NCBI GenBank assembly: GCA_030695205.1
Contig: JAUYTN010000059.1
Coordinates: 124,001 to 188,000 of the forward strand
From: Burkholderiaceae bacterium
GTDB lineage: Bacteria; Pseudomonadota; Gammaproteobacteria; Burkholderiales; Burkholderiaceae_C
Direction of reading: 5' to 3'
Length of the DNA: 64,000 nt
The notes under the pieces were generated by a model. It was not told the DNA's origin and ran no database searches. It saw only the letters and a program-made list of their open reading frames with translations. Within the stretch, counting starts at the first letter, position 1. Every line of letters starts with the position of its first letter. The translations under genes and the position numbers were made by a program. Shown here piece after piece: positions 41,179-52,334 of this stretch.

Positions 41179-42885
41179 ATGCACGCATGGTATGGGCTGG
41201 CCGCACTGGCAGCCGCCTTGCACAGCACAGCCACCTGGGCTATGCCACAGGAGCTGCCCGCCAGGGGTGTGATCGTGCAACTGCGCGCCAGTGCCGTCGC
41301 CCACTCCACCGCCGCCGCCCACACGCCCCGCGAAACCCCGCTGGCAGTGCGCGAGCAGGCCCACAGCGCCTGGCAGCAGCGGCACCGGCGTCAAGCCGAT
41401 CGGGTGCGGCAAGTGGCCCTTGATGCCGGGGTGGCCCTGGACGCGCTGGGCTCGGCGGGCACCGCATTCAAGCTGGAGCTGGCCGACCCTGCCTCAGGTG
41501 CGCAGTGGCAAGCCGCAGTGCAGCGCCTGCAGGCCCACCCCGATGTGCTCAGCGTCACCCCCAATGTGCGCTGGCAGCGTGCGCAGACGGCCGTGCGCAC
41601 CCCCAACGACCCCCTGTTTGCCCAGCAGTGGCACCTGCACTCGCCGCAGGTGCAGCCCGCTGCCCTCAATATGCCAGTGGCCTGGGCCACCCACACCGGG
41701 AGCAGCGCTCCTGTGGTGGTGGCGGTGCTGGACGGTGGTGTGCGCTTTGACCACCCCGACCTGGCCGGCCGCCTGCTGCCGGGCTACGACTTTGTCAGCG
41801 AGGTGGACTTTGCCAACGACGGCGACGGCCGCGACAGCGATGCCAGTGACCCCGGCGACTGGATCTCGGCCAGGGACTCGCGAAGTTCACCCTTTCGAGA
41901 AAGCCTGTGCGAGGTATCCAACAGCTCGTGGCACGGCACCGCCATTGCCGGACAAATTGCCGCCACCACGAACAACGGCCTGGGGGTGGCGGGTGTGAGC
42001 TGGGGCGCCCAGGTGCTGCCGGTGCGTGTGGCAGGCAAATGCGGCGCCACCCTGAGCGACCTGCTCGACGGCATGCGCTGGGCCGCAGGGCTGCCGGTGG
42101 CCGGTGTGCCCCTGAACCCCCACCCGGCCAGGGTAATCAATTTGAGCTATGGCGGGTCGGGCGCGTGCGACGGTGCCTACCAGCAGGCCGTGGACGACGT
42201 GACCGCCGCCGGGGCACTGGTGGTGGTGGCCGGCGGCAACGCCGCAGCCCCACTGACCCGTCCTGCGGACTGCACGGGTGTCGTGGCAGTCGCCGCCCTC
42301 AGGGGCGATGGCGCCAAAGCCGCCTACGCCAGCTACGGGGGCAACATTGGCGCATCGGTGCCCGGCGGTTCAGGCATCAGCGGCGCGCCAGATGCAGGCC
42401 TGCTGACCACCTCCAACACCGGGCTCACCACCCCTGCGTCGGCCACATACACGCCCATGACAGGCTCCAGCTTTGCCTCGCCGCTGGTGGCGGGAGTGGC
42501 CTCGCTCATGCTGAGTGCGCGCCCCGAACTCACCCCCCGGGACCTACGGCTGCTGCTCACCCAGGGCCAGGCCGTTCGCCCACACACCTGGCAGGCCACG
42601 CTGCCCACCTGCAGCCCCTTGGTGCCGACCCAAGGGGCCTGCAACTGCACCACCACCACCTGCGGCCCGGGTGTGCTGGATGCCGCCGGTGCAGTGGCCC
42701 AGGCCATCAGCGCCACGCTCCTGCCCGCCACCAACCCAGACAGCACCACACCATCCGGCCAAGGGGACAGCGACTCCGCCACAGGCGGGGGCGGCGCCAC
42801 CGGCTGGCCCTGGGGGCTGGCGCTGTGGGGGTGGTTGGCGGCGCTCGCTATTGGTCGGCACAGGGGCCGGGGCCGCAGCCACTGA
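41179..42885 (+). CDS. Secreted S8 (subtilisin) serine protease with C-terminal membrane-anchor signal
   Basis: 568 residues. Signal peptide to about residue 21, then an inhibitor-like propeptide (about 25-130). The subtilisin triad is Asp185 in AVLDGGV, His252 in WHGTAIAG and Ser431 in TGSSFASP; the Asn of AGGNAA completes the oxyanion hole. A Ser/Thr-rich linker leads to SATGGGGATGWPWGLALW, a short helix and an Arg-rich end (RHRGRGR), resembling a GlyGly-CTERM-type sorting tag. It starts 6 nt after the LapA-like gene, so the two form an opposite-strand unit inside the his locus. Confidence 0.9.
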   Translation: MHAWYGLAALAAALHSTATWAMPQELPARGVIVQLRASAVAHSTAAAHTPRETPLAVREQAHSAWQQRHRRQADRVRQVALDAGVALDALGSAGTAFKLELADPASGAQWQAAVQRLQAHPDVLSVTPNVRWQRAQTAVRTPNDPLFAQQWHLHSPQVQPAALNMPVAWATHTGSSAPVVVAVLDGGVRFDHPDLAGRLLPGYDFVSEVDFANDGDGRDSDASDPGDWISARDSRSSPFRESLCEVSNSSWHGTAIAGQIAATTNNGLGVAGVSWGAQVLPVRVAGKCGATLSDLLDGMRWAAGLPVAGVPLNPHPARVINLSYGGSGACDGAYQQAVDDVTAAGALVVVAGGNAAAPLTRPADCTGVVAVAALRGDGAKAAYASYGGNIGASVPGGSGISGAPDAGLLTTSNTGLTTPASATYTPMTGSSFASPLVAGVASLMLSARPELTPRDLRLLLTQGQAVRPHTWQATLPTCSPLVPTQGACNCTTTTCGPGVLDAAGAVAQAISATLLPATNPDSTTPSGQGDSDSATGGGGATGWPWGLALWGWLAALAIGRHRGRGRSH

Positions 42886-42936
42886 CCGGTGCTCGCAATG
42901 GCTTGATCCACGTCCATCCACACTGGGTCAGACCGA

Positions 42937-42992
42937 TAATAACAATAGCAAACTATTGTTATTTGGCAAGCGTAAAATGGCTTTTTTATACC
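42937..42992 (-). repeat. AT-rich dispersed element, copy 6, with perfect 11-bp inverted repeat
   Basis: AATAACAATAG (42938-42948) and CTATTGTTATT (42953-42963) pair perfectly across CAAA. The rest reads on the minus strand as ATAAAAAAGCCATTTTACGC. It sits between the convergent S8-protease and hisF genes, so it may act as a weak two-way terminator. Confidence 0.75.
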
Positions 42993-42996
42993 AAGT

Positions 42997-43797
42997 TCAC
43001 AACCGAACCGGTATACCGCGCGCGGCCATGCAGGCTTTGGCCTGGGCCACGGTGAACTCGCCGTAGTGGAAGATGCTGGCGGCCAGCACCGCGTCGGCAC
43101 CACCTTGCTGCACACCGTCGGCCAGGTGCTCCAACGTGCCCACACCACCGGATGCAATCACTGGCACCTCTACCGCATCGGATACGGCGCGGGTGAGGGC
43201 CAGGTCAAAGCCCGCGCGGGTGCCATCGCGGTCCATGCTGGTGAGCAAAATCTCACCCGCACCGCGCCGCGCCATGTCCACCGCCCACTGCAGCGCGTCC
43301 AGGCCGGTGTTCTTGCGCCCGCCGTGGCTGTACACGTCCCACCCCGGGCCCATGGGCTGGCCTGCGGCGTTGAGCCTGGCCTCATCGCTGGCGCTGCGGC
43401 GCTTGGCGTCTATGGCCACCACGATGCACTGTGAACCGTACTTGAGCGAGACCTCGTCGATCACGCCGGGGTTGGCAATGGCGGCTGAGTTGAAGCTGGT
43501 TTTGTCGGCACCGGCATTGAGCAGGCGCCGCACGTCCTCCACCGAGCGCACACCACCGCCCACAGTCAGGGGAATGAACACCTGGCTGGCCACCGCCTCG
43601 ATGATGTGCAGGATGAGGTCGCGCCCATCACTGGTGGCAGTGATGTCCAAAAAAGTGAGCTCGTCGGCCCCCTGCTCGTTGTAGCGGGCGGCAATTTCCA
43701 CGGGGTCTCCAGCGTCGCGCAGCTCCACAAAGTTCACACCCTTGACCACACGGCCTCCGGTCACGTCGAGGCAAGGGATGATGCGTTTGGCCAGCAT
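42997..43797 (-). CDS. hisF: HisF, imidazole glycerol phosphate synthase cyclase subunit
   Basis: 266 residues of a TIM barrel. [12 protein letters not shown] gives the first catalytic Asp, and [15 protein letters not shown] gives the second. [15 protein letters not shown] and VIASGGVG bind the two phosphates. It uses ammonia delivered by HisH to form IGP and AICAR. The start follows the family and rules out the 43 upstream codons. The mutarotase gene ends 41 nt upstream. Confidence 0.96.
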   Translation of the reverse strand: MLAKRIIPCLDVTGGRVVKGVNFVELRDAGDPVEIAARYNEQGADELTFLDITATSDGRDLILHIIEAVASQVFIPLTVGGGVRSVEDVRRLLNAGADKTSFNSAAIANPGVIDEVSLKYGSQCIVVAIDAKRRSASDEARLNAAGQPMGPGWDVYSHGGRKNTGLDALQWAVDMARRGAGEILLTSMDRDGTRAGFDLALTRAVSDAVEVPVIASGGVGTLEHLADGVQQGGADAVLAASIFHYGEFTVAQAKACMAARGIPVRL

Positions 43798-43838
43798 GTC
43801 AGAAACTCCGAAACAACGAACAACAAGGGAGGAATGGG

Positions 43839-44693
43839 TTAGACCACACTCAGCCGCTGCCAACCGCGCCAGGACGCGCCCGCAGGCAGCGCCACCGGCG
43901 AATCGACGCACGCCGCCTCCACACACAACATGTGCCGAAACCCGTCCGGCGGCATGTCAGTGAGGGTAGCGCACAGGTCAGAGCCAGGATTCCAGACCAC
44001 CGATTGGTCAAAGCCCCCCTGCGCAATCTCCAGGGTCTCGGTGCCACCCAGCAGCGCCAGGGGCTGCGGGGCAGCTGCGTACACCCGGTCAAATTCCCGG
44101 CTGAAGGTCAGCGGCCCCGTTACCTGGCGGCGGGAGCCGCTCAGGGCGTCCCATTCTGACTGGCCCTGCAACCCGTGCAATTGCACCCGGCCGATGTCGT
44201 CCACCGCCAGGTAGGTGTGCAGCGCAGCGGTGAATGCCAGCGTCTGGTCCGCAGCGCCGGTGTGGGCCACGGCCAGCGCCACCTGCAAGCTGCCAGGGGT
44301 GAGCGTCACCGTGACCGTGGCCTGGAAAGGCTGCGTCCACCCCCTGCCACTGGCGGGTAGGTGATCGAGCACCAGCGAGAGGCAGGCGCTGTCGGTGGCC
44401 AGGTTGGTGGGGCCAGGCACCCACGGCAACTGGCGGGCAAAGCCGTGCTTGGGCAATCCAGGCTGAGGGCCACGCTGGTTGAACTGCGGAAAACACACCG
44501 GTATGCCACCCCGAATGGCGGCCTGGCCGTTCCAGACGGCGCGCGGGCTCAGGTACAAGCGCTCACGTCCCTGCGCCACCCACGACACCACCTGTGCCCC
44601 GTGCAGAGCGACCAGTGCGGTGTCGCCCGCGGGCAGGCTGAGGCGAAGGCCAGGTTGACCGTTGACCGCAACGGCCTCGCAACTGGCGGACAT
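43839..44693 (-). CDS. D-hexose-6-phosphate mutarotase-like aldose epimerase
   Basis: A 284-residue galactose-mutarotase-like protein (YeaD type). [14 protein letters not shown] and [10 protein letters not shown] bind the sugar phosphate, and the catalytic His is likely in [11 protein letters not shown]. The pair WNP and CVEAA complete the barrel. It interconverts anomers of hexose-6-phosphate. It is placed inside the his operon, 7 nt after hisA and 41 nt before hisF, with no known step in histidine synthesis. The start [13 protein letters not shown] is chosen over a long upstream frame that is antisense shadow. Confidence 0.87.
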   Translation of the reverse strand: MSASCEAVAVNGQPGLRLSLPAGDTALVALHGAQVVSWVAQGRERLYLSPRAVWNGQAAIRGGIPVCFPQFNQRGPQPGLPKHGFARQLPWVPGPTNLATDSACLSLVLDHLPASGRGWTQPFQATVTVTLTPGSLQVALAVAHTGAADQTLAFTAALHTYLAVDDIGRVQLHGLQGQSEWDALSGSRRQVTGPLTFSREFDRVYAAAPQPLALLGGTETLEIAQGGFDQSVVWNPGSDLCATLTDMPPDGFRHMLCVEAACVDSPVALPAGASWRGWQRLSVV

Positions 44694-44700
44694 GCGCCGC

Positions 44701-45441
44701 TCAGCCGTTGAGCTCGTCGGCCAGCGCCTGGGCCGCCTGGAAGTCGAGGTCGCCGCTGTAGATGGAACGACCGCAAATGACGCCCTCCACCCCCTCGTCT
44801 TCCACGGCGCACAGGGCGCGGATGTCGTCGAGGTTGGACAGGCCACCTGAGGCGATCACGGGGATGCTGAGCGCCTGGGCAAGCCTGACGGTGGCGTCGA
44901 TGTTGATGCCGCTGAGCATGCCGTCGCGCCCGATGTCGGTGTAAATGATGGATTCCACACCGTAGTCTTCAAACTTTTTGCCCAGGTCCACCACCTCGTG
45001 ACCGGTCAGCTTGCTCCAGCCATCGGTGGCCACCTTGCCGTCTTTGGCATCCAGCCCCACGATGATGTGACCGCCAAATGCGGTGCAGGCGTCTTGCAAG
45101 AAACCGGGGTTTTTGACCGCTGCGGTGCCAATGATGACGTAGCGCAAGCCCGCGTCGAGGTAGCGCTCGATGGTGTCGAGGTCGCGGATGCCGCCACCCA
45201 GTTGCACATCCACCTCGGAACCGATTTCTTTCAGTATCTTGCGAATGGCAGCCTCGTTTTTGGGCTTGCCGGCGAAGGCACCGTTCAAATCGACCAGGTG
45301 GACGCGGCGGGCACCTTTGTCAACCCACATGCGGGCCACGGCCGCTGGGTCTTCACCGAACACGGTGGTCTGGTCCATGTCGCCCTGTTTGAGGCGAACA
45401 CACTGGCCGTCTTTCATGTCAATGGCGGGAATGAGCAGCAT
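44701..45441 (-). CDS. hisA: HisA, ProFAR isomerase
   Basis: 246 residues of a TIM barrel. [17 protein letters not shown] holds the first catalytic Asp (Asp8), and [13 protein letters not shown] holds the second. VQLGGGIRD and VIASGGLSN bind phosphates. It converts ProFAR to PRFAR. The mutarotase gene follows after 7 nt, and hisH is 74 nt upstream. Confidence 0.96.
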   Translation of the reverse strand: MLLIPAIDMKDGQCVRLKQGDMDQTTVFGEDPAAVARMWVDKGARRVHLVDLNGAFAGKPKNEAAIRKILKEIGSEVDVQLGGGIRDLDTIERYLDAGLRYVIIGTAAVKNPGFLQDACTAFGGHIIVGLDAKDGKVATDGWSKLTGHEVVDLGKKFEDYGVESIIYTDIGRDGMLSGINIDATVRLAQALSIPVIASGGLSNLDDIRALCAVEDEGVEGVICGRSIYSGDLDFQAAQALADELNG

Positions 45442-45515
45442 GGCGTGGTGGGGGATGGGTCAAAGAGAGGTTGAGGAACGGAGAAACGGATACTGGCGAC
45501 ACACCGCAGCAGGGA

Positions 45516-46178
45516 CTACGGGTGCCAGTTCAGAAAATTGCGGTACAGGCGCAAGCCCTGGTCGGCGCTTTTTTCGGGGTGAAACTGAGTGGCAAACAGG
45601 TTGTCTCGGGCGATGGCGGCCGAAAACCGCTGGCCATAGTCGGTCTCGCCCACGCTGTGTACCGCCTGGGTGGGGTGGGCAAAGTAGCTGTGGACGAAGT
45701 AGAAATAGGCCCCGTCGGCCACGCCCGCCCACATGGGATGCGACTCCCCACGGCCCAGCTGGTGGTACACCTGGTTCCAGCCCATCTGGGGCACCTTGTA
45801 GCGGCTGCCGTCTGCCTGCAGGCGCCCGGCCAACTGAAAGCGCACCACCTCGCCACCGATCAGGCGCAGGCCATCGGTGGGGCCTTCTTCGCTGCGGTCC
45901 AGAAGCATTTGCATGCCCACACACACACCGAACAGGGGTTTGTGGGCGGCAGCATGCAGCACCGCGTCCTTCAGGCCGGAGCGGGCCAGTTCGGACATGC
46001 AGTCGGCCATGTGGCCCTGACCAGGCAGCACCACCCGGTCAGCGTCGAACACGTCTTGCGGGTTGGAGGTGACGCGCACTTCGCAGTTTTCGGCGGCTGC
46101 CACGTGCATCACGGCCTGGGACACAGAGCGGAGGTTGCCACTGCCGTAGTCCACCACGGCCACCAGTTGTCGGGTCAT
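45516..46178 (-). CDS. hisH: HisH, glutamine amidotransferase subunit of IGP synthase
   Basis: 220 residues of a class I amidotransferase. Nucleophile Cys in [11 protein letters not shown], with His and Glu in TQFHPEKS, is complete. It releases ammonia for HisF. The ATG at 46176-46178 ([15 protein letters not shown]) is the family start, 16 nt after hisB. Confidence 0.95.
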   Translation of the reverse strand: MTRQLVAVVDYGSGNLRSVSQAVMHVAAAENCEVRVTSNPQDVFDADRVVLPGQGHMADCMSELARSGLKDAVLHAAAHKPLFGVCVGMQMLLDRSEEGPTDGLRLIGGEVVRFQLAGRLQADGSRYKVPQMGWNQVYHQLGRGESHPMWAGVADGAYFYFVHSYFAHPTQAVHSVGETDYGQRFSAAIARDNLFATQFHPEKSADQGLRLYRNFLNWHP

Positions 46179-46194
46179 GTCGGTCGGGGTGCGC

Positions 46195-46818
46195 TCACAG
46201 CGAACCCTTTGTAGAGGGGATGGTGTTGCCCATGCGCGGGTCCACTTCCAGCGCCATGCGCACAGCGCGTGCAAAAGCCTTGAACACCGTCTCGGCCTGG
46301 TGATGGGCATTGACACCCTTGAGGTTGTCGATGTGCAGCGACACGCCTGCGTGGTTCACAAAGCCCTGGAAAAACTCGAACGTCAGCTGGGTATCAAACG
46401 CACCGATCATGCCTGCTGTGAACGGCACGTGCATGTGCAGGCCAGGGCGACCGGAAAAATCGACCACCACGCGGCTGAGTGCTTCGTCAAGCGGCACATA
46501 GGCGTGCCCATACCGGCGCAGGCCTTTTTTGTCGCCCACGGCCTTGGCCACGGCCTGGCCCAGGGTGATACCGACATCTTCCACGGTGTGGTGGCCGTCG
46601 ATGTGCAAGTCGCCTTCCACCTCGATGTCCAGGTCAATCAACCCATGGCGGGCAATCTGATCGAGCATGTGGTCAAAAAAACCAATGCCGGTGTGCAGCT
46701 TGGACTGGCCAGTGCCATCGAGGTTGAGCACCACACGGATGCGGGTTTCGGCGGTTTGGCGCAGCACATCGGCACAGCGCGGGGCTGCGGCCGGGGAGGA
46801 ATCGCTTGGGGTATTCAT
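46195..46818 (-). CDS. hisB: HisB, imidazoleglycerol-phosphate dehydratase (monofunctional)
   Basis: 207 residues. The Mn-binding HFDHM-like site appears as GFFDHMLDQ, with [12 protein letters not shown] and [12 protein letters not shown]. There is no HAD phosphatase part, so histidinol-phosphate phosphatase must come from another gene. It overlaps hisC by 4 nt. Confidence 0.96.
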   Translation of the reverse strand: MNTPSDSSPAAAPRCADVLRQTAETRIRVVLNLDGTGQSKLHTGIGFFDHMLDQIARHGLIDLDIEVEGDLHIDGHHTVEDVGITLGQAVAKAVGDKKGLRRYGHAYVPLDEALSRVVVDFSGRPGLHMHVPFTAGMIGAFDTQLTFEFFQGFVNHAGVSLHIDNLKGVNAHHQAETVFKAFARAVRMALEVDPRMGNTIPSTKGSL

Positions 46819-47909
46819 GGGGTGGTTTGAAAAGCGGCCACCATGCGGGCATTTTCGTCGGGTGTGCCGACGGTCAGGCGCAGACAGTTGTGCAGCAGTG
46901 GGTGCATTTTAGAAACATTCTTGACCAAGACCCCAGCGCGCTTGAGGTTATCGAAGCACTGCGGCGCATCCGGCACCCGCACCAGCAGCATGTTGGCCTG
47001 GCTGGGGAACACGGTGAAACCGGGTAAACGCGCCAACTCGGCGCTCAGCCACCCGCGCTGCTGGCAGATGGCATCTGCCTGTGCGGCAAACACCTCGGCA
47101 TGCTCCAGGGCGAACAGCGCACATTCGGTATTGAGCACGCTGATGTTGTAGGGTGGACGCACCTTGTCAATGTCGGCCACCAGGGCCCGGGGGCCCATCA
47201 TGTAGCCCAGCCGTACCCCGGCCAGGCCGAATTTGGATAGGGTACGCATCAGCAGCACGTGGCCGTGGCGATCCGGTGCCTGGCGGATGCGGGTGAGCCA
47301 AGTTTTGGCGGCGAAGGGCTGGTAGGCCTCGTCCATCACCACCAGTCCCCCCTGCGCGCCCTGGGCTGCAATGATGGCCTCGATGGCATCGTCGTCCCAC
47401 AGGTTGGCGGTGGGGTTGTTGGGGTAAGCCAGGTACACGATGGCCGGGCGGTGCTCGGCAATGGCGGCCAGCATGGCGGGCAGATCCAGCTCGAAATCCG
47501 CCGTCAGGGGCACACCGTGGAAGTCCAGGCCCTGCAGTTGAGCGCTCATGGCGTACATCACGAAACCGGGCAGTGGCGCAAGAATGGACGCACCGGGCAC
47601 GTCGCAGGCCAGCGCCAGCAGGCTGATGAGTTCGTCCGAGCCATTGCCCAGCATCAGGTCAAAGCCCTCAGGCATGTCGGCATAGGCCGCCAGCGCAGCG
47701 CGCAGGTCGTTCACACGGGGGCCGGGGTAGCGGTTCAGGGCCAGTGCGCCCAGGCGTGCACCCAAAGCGGCTTGCAGTTCAGGCGGCAGGCCGTAGGGGT
47801 TCTCCATGGCATCGAGCTTGACCATGCCTGCCGCGTCCTGGATGGCGTAGGCATGCATGGACTGCACGTCCTGGCGGATGCGCTGACTGGGATTGCGAGC
47901 CGCTTTCAT
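46815..47909 (-). CDS. hisC: HisC, histidinol-phosphate aminotransferase
   Basis: 364 residues of PLP fold-type [16 protein letters not shown] and [16 protein letters not shown] carry the PLP Lys. It makes histidinol phosphate. ATGA overlaps at both ends: its start overlaps the hisD stop, and its own stop overlaps the hisB start. This shows the compact hisD-hisC-hisB unit. Confidence 0.95.
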   Translation of the reverse strand: MKAARNPSQRIRQDVQSMHAYAIQDAAGMVKLDAMENPYGLPPELQAALGARLGALALNRYPGPRVNDLRAALAAYADMPEGFDLMLGNGSDELISLLALACDVPGASILAPLPGFVMYAMSAQLQGLDFHGVPLTADFELDLPAMLAAIAEHRPAIVYLAYPNNPTANLWDDDAIEAIIAAQGAQGGLVVMDEAYQPFAAKTWLTRIRQAPDRHGHVLLMRTLSKFGLAGVRLGYMMGPRALVADIDKVRPPYNISVLNTECALFALEHAEVFAAQADAICQQRGWLSAELARLPGFTVFPSQANMLLVRVPDAPQCFDNLKRAGVLVKNVSKMHPLLHNCLRLTVGTPDENARMVAAFQTTP

Positions 47910-49249
47910 GACGCACCTCGCATGGGGGGCACAGTGGTCAGTCGAAGCTCGGCGGCGCGGGCGTGGGCCTGCAGGCCTTCGCCATAGGCCAGCTCCGCAG
48001 CCACGGGGCCGAGGGTTTGAGCGCCGGTCTGGCTTACTTCGATCAGGCTGCTGCGTTTCTGGAAGTCATACACCCCCAACGGGCTGGAAAAACGCGCCGT
48101 GCCACTGGTGGGCAGCACATGGTTGGGACCAGCGCAGTAGTCGCCCAGGCTTTCGCTGGTGTAGGCCCCCAAAAAGATGGCTCCGGCGTGGCGCAGCAGC
48201 GGCTCCCATTGGTGGGGCTCACGGCTGCTCACCTCCAAATGTTCGGGGGCGATGCGGTTGCTCAGGTCGCACGCCTCTTCCATGCTGCGGGTGAGAATCA
48301 TCGCGCCCCGGTCGTTCAGGCTCTTGGCGATGATGGCCGCGCGGGGCATGGTGGGCAGCAGGCGGTCAATTTCGCGTTGCACAGCGGCAATGTAGTCGGC
48401 GTCTGGGCACAACAGAATGCTCTGCGCCAACTCGTCGTGTTCGGCCTGTGAAAAAAGGTCCATCGCCACCCACTCGGGTGGCGTGGTGCCATCGGCCAGC
48501 ACCAGAATTTCAGACGGACCAGCAATCATGTCGATGCCCACTGTACCGAACACATGCTTTTTGGCACTGGCCACATAGGCGTTGCCGGGGCCGGTGATTT
48601 TGTCCACCTTGGGCACGGTGGCCGTGCCGTAGGCCAGCGCGGCCACAGCCTGCGCGCCACCAATGGTGAAGGCGCGGCTCACCCCCGCCACGTGGGCGGC
48701 GGCCAGCACCAGGGGGTTCTTCTCGCCCTTGGGGGTGGGCACCACCATGACGATGTCTGGCACGCCGGCCACGTGAGCGGGGATGGCGTTCATCAGCACG
48801 CTGCTGGGATAGGCGGCTTTGCCTCCGGGCACGTAGATGCCCACGCGGTCCAACGGCGTGACCTTCTGCCCCAACAGGCTGCCGTCTTCGTCGCGGTAGC
48901 TCCAGCTTTCGCCGCAGGCTTTCTTTTGTGCCTCGTGGTAGCTGCGCACCCGGTGGGCGGCGTTTTCGAGGGCGTGGCGCTGCGCGGCAGGCAGGCTGTC
49001 GAAGGCGGCTTTCAGCTCGGCCTGGGTCAGCTCCAACTCGGCCATGCAGGTGGCGCTCAGGCCATCGAAACGGGCGGTGTACTCCAACACCGCCGCATCG
49101 CCGCGCGCTTGAACGTCGGCCAGGATGTCGGCTACCCGCTGCTCGATAGCGGCATCGGTAGCAGCCGACCAGTGCAGGCGCGCCTTGAATTTTGAATTAA
49201 AATCGGCTTCTACGCTTGACAGAAATAGAGGTTTAGCTACAAAGTTCAT
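47906..49249 (-). CDS. hisD: HisD, histidinol dehydrogenase
   Basis: About 447 residues. [42 protein letters not shown] and the Zn-ligating His of APEHLEVSS are the family motifs. It oxidises histidinol to histidine in two NAD steps. The N-terminal [12 protein letters not shown] is encoded by an AT-rich repeat; the usual N-terminus of relatives differs there. Two starts are possible: ATG (49247-49249) or GTG (49253-49255), the latter overlapping the hisG stop (GTGA). Confidence 0.93.
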   Translation of the reverse strand: MNFVAKPLFLSSVEADFNSKFKARLHWSAATDAAIEQRVADILADVQARGDAAVLEYTARFDGLSATCMAELELTQAELKAAFDSLPAAQRHALENAAHRVRSYHEAQKKACGESWSYRDEDGSLLGQKVTPLDRVGIYVPGGKAAYPSSVLMNAIPAHVAGVPDIVMVVPTPKGEKNPLVLAAAHVAGVSRAFTIGGAQAVAALAYGTATVPKVDKITGPGNAYVASAKKHVFGTVGIDMIAGPSEILVLADGTTPPEWVAMDLFSQAEHDELAQSILLCPDADYIAAVQREIDRLLPTMPRAAIIAKSLNDRGAMILTRSMEEACDLSNRIAPEHLEVSSREPHQWEPLLRHAGAIFLGAYTSESLGDYCAGPNHVLPTSGTARFSSPLGVYDFQKRSSLIEVSQTGAQTLGPVAAELAYGEGLQAHARAAELRLTTVPPMRGAS

Positions 49250-49250
49250 A
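49186..49250 (+). repeat. AT-rich dispersed element, copy 7 (5' end of hisD)
   Basis: Reads AATCGGCTTCTACGCTTGAC, a spacer, then GTTTAGCTACAAAGTTCAT. It covers the first roughly 20 codons of hisD and its ATG start. Confidence 0.65.
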
Positions 49251-49251
49251 A

Positions 49252-49899
49252 TCACCCCGCGGCTTGGGCAAAGGCATCAATGATGGGGCGCAGCGCCCGC
49301 TGCTTGACCTTGAGCACCGCCTGGTTGACCACCAGCCGGGAGCTGATATCCATGATGTGCTCCACCTCCACCAGGTGGTTGGCCTTGAGGGTGTTGCCGG
49401 TGGACACCAGGTCCACGATGGCATCGGCCAGGCCAGTCAACGGGGCCAGTTCCATGCTGCCGTACAGCTTGATGAGGTCCACATGCACGCCCTTGGCGGC
49501 AAAAAACTCGCGGGCAATGGCTGTGTATTTGGTGGCCACCGCCAGGCGGGCACCCTTGCGCACGGCTGAGGCGTAGTCGAAATCGGCACGCACCGCCACA
49601 CTCATGCGGCACTTGGCGATTTTCAGGTCCAGGGGCTGGTACAGACCCTGGCTGCCCCACTCGGCCTGGTGCTCGATCAGGGTGTCCTTGCCACACACAC
49701 CCATGTCGGCACCGCCGTACTCCACATACGTGGGCACGTCAGAGGCGCGCACCAGCACCACCTGCACATCAGGCCGGTTGGTGGGCAGGATGAGTTTGCG
49801 GGACTTCTCGGGGTCTTCCAGCACCTCAATGCCAGCGGCCAACAGCAGCGGCAGGGTCTCTTCAAAAATGCGTCCTTTGGACAGTGCCAGGGTAATCAA
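49252..49899 (-). CDS. hisG: HisG, ATP phosphoribosyltransferase (short form)
   Basis: 215 residues, with [23 protein letters not shown] and [15 protein letters not shown] (PRPP site). It has no C-terminal ACT-like regulatory domain, so it is the short form that needs a HisZ partner, which is not in the window. First committed step of histidine synthesis, expected to be feedback-inhibited through HisZ. It lies 78 nt downstream of murA. Confidence 0.95.
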   Translation of the reverse strand: MITLALSKGRIFEETLPLLLAAGIEVLEDPEKSRKLILPTNRPDVQVVLVRASDVPTYVEYGGADMGVCGKDTLIEHQAEWGSQGLYQPLDLKIAKCRMSVAVRADFDYASAVRKGARLAVATKYTAIAREFFAAKGVHVDLIKLYGSMELAPLTGLADAIVDLVSTGNTLKANHLVEVEHIMDISSRLVVNQAVLKVKQRALRPIIDAFAQAAG

Positions 49900-49977
49900 G
49901 GTCGGGCTCCGGAAGGTCTGTGTCGCGGTCTGTGCAACGGGCGTTGGGGTCGGCGGCGCGGGCTGGGGAGAGTCGCC

Positions 49978-51249
<1,272 letters not shown>

Positions 51250-51261
51250 GGGTTCAACCGC

Positions 51262-51507
51262 TCAGTGCACCGACTGGGCCGACCACTCGGCTGGCGTCAG
51301 TGTCTTCATGGACAAGGCATGCACCTCGTCGGTTCTGATGCGCTGACCCAGGGTGGCATACACCTGCTGGTGGCGGGCAATCAGGCGCTTACCCTCAAAA
51401 GCCGCTGACACAATGACCGCCGACCAGTGGCGGCCATCACCGCTGACCTCCAGGTGTTCACACGGTAGGCCTGCAGCAATGATGGTTTGGAGTTCTTGGG
51501 GAGTCAT
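51262..51507 (-). CDS. ibaG: BolA-family protein IbaG
   Basis: 81 residues of the BolA fold (VSGDGRHWSAVIVSAAFEGK, then RHQQVYATLG, then DEVHALSMKTLTP). The conserved His residues and the VHALS turn bind glutaredoxin-bridged Fe-S clusters in other BolA proteins. Next to murA, as in E. coli. A repeat-free 71-nt gap separates it from the ABC-2 permease. Confidence 0.92.
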   Translation of the reverse strand: MTPQELQTIIAAGLPCEHLEVSGDGRHWSAVIVSAAFEGKRLIARHQQVYATLGQRIRTDEVHALSMKTLTPAEWSAQSVH

Positions 51508-51578
51508 GGAATTCAGTTTCAGCGATCAAAACAAACGGTAGGCGCCCGGCCAACCGGGCCAGCCGGGCCATGCGCGAC

Positions 51579-52334
51579 TCAGGAACGGATTTTGTAGCCG
51601 GTACGCAGCAGGTGAACCGCCACCGAGCCCACCAGCAGCAAGGCCAGCACCACCACCGCCAAACTGACCCAGGGCGACACATCGCTCACCCCGAAAAAGC
51701 CGTAGCGAAAGCCGTCGATCATGTAGAAAAACGGGTTGAGGTGGCTGACCGTTTGCCAAAACGGCGGCAGCGAATGGATGGAATAGAACACGCCAGACAA
51801 AAACGTCATGGGCATGATGACAAAGTTCTGGAAACCCGCGAGCTGATCAAATTTGTCGGCCCACAGGCCCGCAATCAGCCCCAGCGCACCCAGCATGGCC
51901 GAACCCAACACCGCAAAGGCCAACACCCACAGCGGCGCCACCATGCCTGGCTGACCAAACCACACCGTCACCAGCAACACACCCAAGCCCACCGCCAGTC
52001 CTCGCGTCACGGATGACAGCACGTAGGCCACGAACCAGGCCCAATGCGACATGGGGGTCAGCAGCACAAACACCAGGTTGCCCATGATCTTGCTCTGAAT
52101 GAGCGACGACGAGCTGTTGGCGAAGGCGTTTTGCAACACACTCATCATCACCAGCCCAGGCACCAGAAACGCGGTGTAGCTGACGGTGTCGTACACCTTG
52201 ACGTGGTCTTCCAGCACATGGCCAAAAATCACCATGTACAGCACCGCTGTCAGCACAGGAGCCGCCACGGTCTGGAAGCTGACCTTCCAGAACCTCAACA
52301 CCTCTTTGTAGTACAGGGTTTGCCAGCCGGTCAT
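51579..52334 (-). CDS. ABC-2 type permease (YadH-like)
   Basis: 251 residues with six membrane helices of the ABC-2 family. Landmarks: FLVPGLVMMSVLQNAF, NLVFVLLTPMSHWAWF, MTFLSGVFYSI and HLNPFFYMIDGFRYGFFG. Substrate unknown; related pairs export polysaccharides or drugs. Its ATG overlaps the ATPase stop by 4 nt (ATGA), so the pair forms one transporter. The two genes separate the mla cluster from ibaG-murA, which are adjacent to mlaB in E. coli. Confidence 0.9.
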   Translation of the reverse strand: MTGWQTLYYKEVLRFWKVSFQTVAAPVLTAVLYMVIFGHVLEDHVKVYDTVSYTAFLVPGLVMMSVLQNAFANSSSSLIQSKIMGNLVFVLLTPMSHWAWFVAYVLSSVTRGLAVGLGVLLVTVWFGQPGMVAPLWVLAFAVLGSAMLGALGLIAGLWADKFDQLAGFQNFVIMPMTFLSGVFYSIHSLPPFWQTVSHLNPFFYMIDGFRYGFFGVSDVSPWVSLAVVVLALLLVGSVAVHLLRTGYKIRS

